A stretch of 64,000 nucleotides of DNA from Juglans regia (lineage: Eukaryota > Streptophyta > Magnoliopsida > Fagales > Juglandaceae), in assembly GCF_001411555.2 (NCBI RefSeq), contig NC_049912.1, positions 20,444,341 through 20,508,340 on the forward strand, given 5' to 3'. The position numbers and the translations under genes were made by a program. Of the stretch, positions 58,001 to 64,000 are shown one piece after another. The notes beneath the pieces were generated by a model. That model was not told the origin of the DNA. It worked only from the letters and a program-made list of their open reading frames with translations, and made no database searches. Within the stretch, counting starts at the first letter, position 1. Every line of letters starts with the position of its first letter.

Positions 58001-61000
58001 TAGTTCAGTGGGAACATGGGGGAGAGTGATAACACGAGCTTCAAATGCTTCACGGATAGAATGACAGTTGACTTCAATATGCTTCGTGCGCTCATGATAG
58101 ACAGGATTGGCTGTGATTTGAATAGCACTTGTATTATCAGCATGTAGTGGTGTAGGATCGGTCTCAGAGAAATCTAGCTCAGCAAGCAAACCTCGAAGCC
58201 AAATAATTTCGGAACAAGCAAGAGACATTGCCCGATACTCAGATTCTGTAGATGACTTAGAGACTCTGTCTTGCTTCTTACTCTTCCAGGAGATCAATGC
58301 ATTACCTAAGAACACACACCAACCAGTAATAGATCGACGTGTATCAGCACAACCAGCCCAATCAGCATCGCTATAAGCAATAAGGCGATGAGAATTGCCT
58401 GCAGGAAAGAATAAGCCACGGGCAGAGGTGCCCTGAACATAGCGTATGATCCTACGGACAGCAGCCAAATGAAGATGACGAGGGGTCTGAAGAAACTGGC
58501 TGACTTGTTGTACTGCAAAGGAAATGTCCGGTCTAGTAATGGTGAGATAGACAAGACTACCTACTAACTTCCGGTATAAACTGGGATCCTCAAGTAAATC
58601 ACCCTCCTCTTTGCGAAGCTTGACATTCAATTCCATGGGAGTATCAACCGAAGTGGCCTCTTGTAGGCTAGCTGTAGCCACCAGGTCACTAGCATACTTA
58701 TGTTGATTGAGTGAAATACCAGATGAACTACGATGCACCTCAAGACCAAGAAAATATGTGAGAGACCCAAGGTCTTTCATATGAAATGACTCAGAGAGAT
58801 GAGTCTTGAGCTGGCCAAGTAAAATAGAGTCGGAACCAGTAATCACAATATCGTCAACATATACCAAAAGAACAACAATACCCACATCTGATTTCCGAAG
58901 AAACAATGAAGTGTCATACTTGCTCTGCTTGAATGAGAATTGTAATAAAGCGGTTCGAAATTTATCAAACCAGGCCCTTGGAGCTTGTTTGAGACCATAA
59001 AGAGAGCGACGAAGCTTACACACATGCGAAGTCGAAGGAGTACTCAGTCCCGGTGGTGGTTTCATATAAATACACTCTTTAAGATCCCCATGAAGAAAAG
59101 CATTCTTGACATCCATCTGATGTAGTGGCCAATCATTAGAAGCAAAGAGCTAGAATCGTACGAACAGTAGTCATCTTAGCCACAGGAGCAAAGGTCTCTT
59201 CATAATTGACACCATATTCCTGATTATTCCCAAGAGCAACAAGTCGAGCTTTGTAACGATCCAAACTTCCATCAGATCGAACCTTGACTGAGTAAACCCA
59301 TTTGCAACCAAGAGGAGCAATTGTTGGAGGGCATGGCTCAATGTCCCAGGTATGATTGGCCTCTAGAGCGGCAATTTCTTCCTGCATAGCTTGTTGCCAA
59401 CAGTCATGCTTGGCAGCTTGTGAGTAGCATGTGGGAATATTAAAATTGGATAAAGCAGCAGTAAGAGCTGAAATAGAGGTCCCAGAAGGAAAACCATACC
59501 TATCCGGAGGTACAGACACTCGAGGAGAGCGTCGTACCAAGGGCTCTGGAGGTGCTGCAACTGACTGGTTCTGGAGCATGTTAGGATCAGATATCGGGTG
59601 AGCCATGGGAAGAGACTGTGGGCGGGAGCGTCTCGTATACACAATACCTGGTTTAAAGCGAGAGCGGACAGGAGGAAGATTTGAGAGTTGCTGCTCAAAG
59701 GAGGGGAGGACCACAGTGGAAGAAGAGGGCACAGATGACACAGGAAAGAAATGTTGATTTTCAAAGAAAATAACATTCCTAGAAATGCGTGTGCGATGTA
59801 AATTAGGATCATAGCAAACAAATCCTTTTTGACACACATTATATCCCAAGAATGCACATCTAACAGATTGAGCAGATAATTTATGTCGCTCATGAGGAGG
59901 TAAATGAACAAAGCATACACAACCAAATGTACGAAGATTATCATAACTAGGTTGCTTATCAAACAAGCGGAAATAAGGAGACTCCATGTGTAAGACTTGG
60001 GAAGGTAAACGATTAATCAAATGAGTAGCAGTTTTCAGAGCCTCGACCCAGAACATGGATGGAACAGAGGATTCTAACAAGAGGGTACGTACCATGTCAA
60101 GAAGAGTGCGATTTTTGCGTTCGGCTACTCCATTCTGTTGGGGAGTAGCGGGACATGAACGTTGATGAATAATACCTTTAGAAGCCAAGAAAGCCTGAAA
60201 CTCATTAGACAAATATTCACCACCAGAATCTGTGCGTAATGTCTTAATAGTCGCAGAAAATTGATTGTCAACATATGCTAAAAACTCAGTGAAAGTACGA
60301 AAAACCTCAGATTTGGAATGAAGGAAATAAACCCAAGTAAATTTGCTATGATCATCAATGAAAGTCACATAGTATTTAAATTTCTCATGTGAACTAACAG
60401 GGGAAGGTCCCCAAACATCACTATGAACAAGATCAAAGCAGTGAGAAGCTCGACTAGCATGCAAAGGAAAAGGAATAGTTTTGCTTTTACCAAGTTTACA
60501 AGAATCACACTCAAGAGATAAAGACAAACGTTCTTTATTACCAAGAAAACCAGAGTTCAATACATGAGATAAAATCTGAGTATTAGGATGGCCTAAACGA
60601 CGATGCCACACCATACTTAGATTAGGAACATTATTACAAGCAAAAGACGTAATAGAAGAAACTGAAGAAAGTGCTGGAACAGGTAAAAATAGTGGAAACA
60701 AACGCCCCACTTTAGGTCCCTTCGCGATCGGCTCCCCCGTTACCTGGTCCTGCACAACACAACCATCACCAGAAAATTTAACAGCGCAATTGTTATCCAC
60801 TAATTGACCAACAGAAATAAGATTCGTGGAAAGTTGAGGAGCAAGAAACACATCAGTAAATGTCGAAGAGGCATCTCCGACAGCAGCTATGGGCAAAGAA
60901 CTACCATTGGCAGTTTGAATAGCAGATTGACCAGCATAAGGTCGAACATGACACAGAGCAGTGGGCGTATTTGTCATATGATTAGAAGCTCCCGAGTCTA

Positions 61001-63030
61001 CGTACCAGAGTTTAGTAGAATTTTTACCTTGAAACCCCATCACAGACAATGCTGAAATTAGCATCTGTTGCACCATTTCAGGAGTGCAATAAGTTGCTGC
61101 AGGAGATGCAAGATCAGAGGAAACACCTGAGGAAGAGTCATGTACTGCAAAAGTCGCTGAGGGATAAACAGACACAGAAGTCTGAAATGCGTGAGCCTGA
61201 CGATTCTGGGGACGGATACGACATTCTTTGATAATATGTCCCTTTTTCTTACAATAAGAACAATATTTTTTAGGACAATTTGCAGCAATATGCCCATAGG
61301 CCTTGCAGCAGAAACACTGCAAATTTTTAGAAGTCATAGGTGATCCGTGTCCTTGGGCAGCATAAGCCACAGTCGCTGTACCAGAACTACCATGAGATTG
61401 CTCCAGAATAGCTTGAGTACTAAGACGTTGTTCCTCGCGAAGTAACTCACCAAAACAAATATCCAGCGAAGGAACAGGAGATCTGTTCAGTAGAGAAGAG
61501 CGAACAGATTCATATTCCGAGCGTAGTTTCATAAGAAACTGATCACGCCGGCTAGTCTCATGAAGCTTCTGAATAGTGGAAAGTGCAGCAACAGGAACAT
61601 CCGCGATAACCAAATCAGTATATTCATTCCAAAGAGTCAAGAATGCCGAGTAGTAGTCTTGGATGGAAAGACTACCATGTTGAAACATGGCAATCGCATG
61701 TTCCAACTGAAAGCGACGAGCATCATTGTCTTGATGATAAACTTTCTTCAGGTAATTCCACATGGATTGAGCGGAGCGATGAGCCCGCAAGTTAGTGACA
61801 ATATGTGGCTCCACCGAACTAAGAAGCCAAGACATGATCCGAGCATCAAGTACATCCCAAGAAGGCGAAGACGCGACATCTTTGGAGTTTTCAGGATTGG
61901 ATGTTTGTGCAACATCCGTGCCATCAATATGGCCCCAAAGGTCTTTTCCCTTGAGGAAAAGTTCAAATTGAAAAGCCCAAATAGAATAATTTTTGCCTGT
62001 AAATTTGACACATATAGGTGCAGAATCCATTGCAAAAAAAATAGAACTCGAGACGAAAAGAAATTCCAGAATAAACTTAAGGAACCCAAAAAAATGAGTT
62101 TCTGCCGACAAATGTGATAAGGCAAAAAAATAATAATACGAAGACCAAAAATTAATTGTGCCGAAATCACCCACTCAGAAACGTAAACAAGAACGCAGGA
62201 ACAGAAGCCTAGACCTTAAACAGAGCTGCCGAAACACACCACTCCAGAAGAAGAGCGTGTCGATGGAGGAAGGAGATGCCGAGAGAGCCCAAAACCGAGA
62301 CAGAACCTGCCGAGAAAGGCTACCCCAGAAGCAGAGTGCCGAAAAATACGAAGCTCGTACGTCTGTCGATACACGAGAAATCGAAGATGCCGAGAGGACG
62401 ACGCCGACACACGAAACCGAGACAAATCGAAGATGCCGAGAGGGACTGCCAAGACACAGACCACGCCGACACACGTAACCGAGACAGAAGACGATGCACG
62501 CGGGCAACAACGAAACCGAGAGAGAAAAAAAATCAACCGGCTCTTGATACCATGTCAAGATAAGGTAAAATGCGATGTATGAATGGCCGAATCAATTGGC
62601 CTTTGAGTGATCTGTATATTATATAGAAACTTTACAAGAGAACTATACATGGGAAGAAACTAATTATCGAGTGATTCTAGCATTCTTAGCCTTATAAGGA
62701 AACTATATTCTGTACAAGCCTAAGTAACGGAAGTAAAGATGAGATAAGGAAACTATATTCTGTACAAGCCTAAGTAACGGAAGTAAAGATGAGATAAGGA
62801 AAGAAGAATAGAAGGAAACTATATTGATGATGGACAGTGCTGTCCATTGACATTTATAAGGGCTTGTATGTGGCTTGTCTATTTGGGGCTTGTATAAATC
62901 ATTTCTCTAAACTTTTCCATATCAGATTTTCATATTTTTCTCTTCCAGGCATGCCATGCTAGAATATCAACACCCACTGCACAATTAGGGTTGCCTGAAC
63001 TTCAGCTTGGAATAATTCCTGGATTTGGAG
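55014..63030 (+). CDS. MFP2: MFP2 copy 2: peroxisomal beta-oxidation multifunctional protein, partial at right edge
   Basis: Paralogue of 29264-36860. Exons 1-6 are 55014-55116, 56969-57040, 57122-57187, 57267-57326, 57433-57500 and 62949-63030, all with GT-AG junctions and the same phases as copy 1. The frame is open throughout: [80 protein letters not shown]. Both hydratase Glu residues are present and exon 3 has the expected length (no frameshift). Exon 7 onwards, including the dehydrogenase domain and the targeting tripeptide, lies beyond the window. Intron 5 is 5.4 kb because of a Copia insertion; without it, it would be about 240 bases. This copy looks like the functional one on what can be seen. 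Start chosen by match to copy 1 and the family. Confidence 0.85.
55861..56213. mobile_element. Tourist-like MITE in intron 1 of MFP2 copy 2
   Basis: 353 bp. GGGGATGTTTGGAAACAATT at the left and ATTCTCCAAGGAATCCCC at the right form imperfect inverted repeats, with TAA on both sides (55858-55860, 56214-56216), as expected for PIF/Harbinger-type MITEs. AT-rich, no coding. Confidence 0.7.
57648..57897 (-). repeat. Copia 3' LTR
   Basis: 250 bp, TG...CA. Apart from one missing 50-bp repeat unit it appears identical to the 5' LTR. Confidence 0.95.
57898..57910 (-). other. Copia polypurine tract
   Basis: Purine run (GAGGGGGG on the element strand) directly before the 3' LTR; it overlaps the end of pol. 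Confidence 0.7.
57905..62030 (-). pseudogene. Copia gag-pol polyprotein with one frameshift
   Basis: The gag start is taken as the Met at 62030-62028 ([20 protein letters not shown]); the open frame extends 48 codons further upstream but that part is not gag-like. Gag: then two CCHC knuckles ([28 protein letters not shown]). Protease: [12 protein letters not shown]. Integrase: HRRLGHPN...CDSCKLGKS zinc part, [32 protein letters not shown] and [14 protein letters not shown]. Reverse transcriptase: [20 protein letters not shown], then [11 protein letters not shown]. RNase [13 protein letters not shown] and [11 protein letters not shown], ending ...LVDQPASI at 57905. The frame breaks once, in the A-run at 59144-59146 between [12 protein letters not shown] and the [10 protein letters not shown] motif, splitting it into 1012- and 403-codon frames (59136-62174, 57905-59116). 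Otherwise no stop was seen. Confidence 0.9.
62540..62552 (-). other. Copia primer-binding site
   Basis: TGGTATCAAGAGC on the element strand, directly after the 5' LTR; complementary to the 3' part of initiator tRNA-Met as in plant Copia elements. Confidence 0.8.
62553..62852 (-). repeat. Copia 5' LTR with internal 50-bp tandem duplication
   Basis: 300 bp. The 50-bp unit starting AAGGAAACTATATTCTGTAC occurs at 62696-62745 and again at 62746-62795; the 3' LTR has it once. Confidence 0.95.
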
Positions 63031-64000
63031 GTAAGGCTACATCATCCTTGCTTTTAATGAGAGTACTAGTGGTGGAATCTTTATGTTTTTAATGTGCTGA
63101 AGTGGGCTTTTCTGATGAGCATGAGGTTAATATGCATTATGTACTATCTATCTTAAGTACCGCAGTAGTTGTTCTATGTTCAAATCTGAGCTATGGTATT
63201 ATTGTTTTGCAATGTCTAATGTTATGCAATGTGGGTATCTCCAAAACAAGGATACAAGATACATATTTTTTTTATTATCAAAATCTAGATAGTTGATTTA
63301 TTATTTGTATTGCTCTTCCAACATGTGGAAGAGATTTTAGAAGGTGTTACTTTTAATTTGCACCTTTGTAGGGTTGTCGAGTTGGCACATAGGCAGTTAT
63401 TTTAAAGGACAACGTTCTAGGGCTGTTGAATGTTAGTTAGAGGAAAACATGAGATGGCTTATTCGAAAAAAAAAAGAATGTATACACAAGAAAACATGAG
63501 ATGGCTAATTAAGGCATTGCCCTAGTACACAGGAAGTATATACAAGAAAACACCTAATTACATACTAGGAACTAGAAAATGATACAAGAAGGTCATGAAC
63601 ACCAGTTCTGTTCAGTACAATAGCAGAAAACCAAACATAAATACATACAAACATAATCAAAATATTTATTCAATAATCGTTATAGGTTCCATCGAACTTG
63701 GTCATGCTATTTTAAACAATAAGCATGATTGCTTCTTCTGAAGGCTCTGCCGATATACATCTGATGGGAAGACCCTTTTAAAGCATCGGTCATAATCATA
63801 AACTAGACCTTCTGGATGAAAATAGAATTGACAAATGGTGCTGCCAGTTTGTATGATGTTAGACTTCATTTTGGAGACTAGTTTTTTATATACTCTTTAA
63901 TTACATAAAAAAATGAAGGGAATAGAAACATATAGAGAAGTCTTTGATGAAATTCTCTGTCATTACTACTCACATTTTGTCACATACTCTTGATATGGCT
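63031..64000. other. Intron 6 of MFP2 copy 2 (to the window edge)
   Basis: Begins GTAAGG right after exon 6. No sequence like exon 7 ([11 protein letters not shown]) was found before the end, so the intron continues outside. The corresponding intron of copy 1 is 459 bp; this one is at least 970. No repeat border was recognised. Confidence 0.6.

Larger units (their letters stand above)
57648..62852 (-). mobile_element. Nearly intact Copia retrotransposon in intron 5 of MFP2 copy 2
   Basis: 5.2-kb LTR element, antisense to the host gene, with the 5-bp target duplication TTTAT at 57643-57647 and 62853-62857. LTRs 57648-57897 and 62553-62852; primer-binding site (complement of initiator tRNA-Met) at 62540-62552; polypurine tract at about 57898-57910. 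Order on the - strand: gag, protease, integrase, reverse transcriptase, RNase H, which defines Copia. Confidence 0.95.

Noticed and set aside
61560..62117. 185-codon frame on the + strand
   Set aside because: Antisense shadow of Copia gag.
62175..62563. Overlapping frames on both strands rich in Arg/Ser/Glu near the Copia 5' leader
   Set aside because: They lie between the LTR/primer-binding site and gag in untranslated leader sequence; several frames are open at once because of repeated CGAGAC/GCCGAG motifs.
1..64000. CRISPR arrays, bacterial-type operons, rRNA genes
   Set aside because: None seen; the window is eukaryotic nuclear DNA.

Overview
This window is nuclear DNA of a eudicot plant. 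The genes are intron-rich with GT-AG junctions, host sequences are most similar to plant MFP2, RPN10 and patellin-6, and most of the rest is transposon. The repeat style (long-TIR MULEs, Copia, PIF/Harbinger, Tourist-like MITEs) would suit a woody eudicot such as the walnut/hickory group, but that placement is inference only.

Only one host gene family is well supported. Two tandem paralogues of the glyoxysomal/peroxisomal fatty-acid beta-oxidation multifunctional protein MFP2 (enoyl-CoA hydratase plus 3-hydroxyacyl-CoA dehydrogenase) lie on the + strand, 25.7 kb apart start to start. Copy 1 (29264-36860) is complete in 18 exons but has a 1-nt frameshift in exon 3 and no recognisable PTS1 tripeptide. 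Copy 2 (55014 to beyond the right edge) is open through exon 6 and carries a young 5.2-kb Copia retrotransposon, in antisense, in intron 5.

Layout. 1-3.8 kb: decayed PIF/Harbinger element A. 4.7-11.3 kb: Mutator-like element (MULE) with inverted repeats of more than 900 bp and a perfect 9-bp target duplication; it holds a broken FAR1/FHY3-type transposase, a captured piece of the proteasome gene RPN10 and an antisense GRF-zinc-finger fragment. 14-20 kb: Harbinger B and truncated Harbinger C, separated by a 226-bp tandem duplication. 20-26.3 kb: two tandem copies of a segment of about 3.3 kb, each with a truncated Copia (LTR-gag-protease) and a small Pack-MULE carrying a patellin-6 N-terminal fragment. 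26-29 kb: AT-rich, genic desert. 29-37 kb: MFP2 copy 1. 38.6-39.5 kb: 5'-truncated LINE with a perfect 14-bp target duplication. 39.6-42.5 kb: 2.9-kb TIR element. 45-53 kb: two related 2.4-kb MULEs with only a FAR1 DNA-binding domain, a decayed LINE, and a SINE with a perfect 16-bp target duplication. 55-64 kb: MFP2 copy 2 and its Copia.

The genes do not form a pathway together. The window is a pair of metabolic paralogues in a transposon-dense setting in which at least two host genes (RPN10 and a patellin) have left fragments inside MULEs. Exon coordinates, target duplications and TIRs were read by eye; paralogy and family calls rest on remembered family sequence, not on a search.
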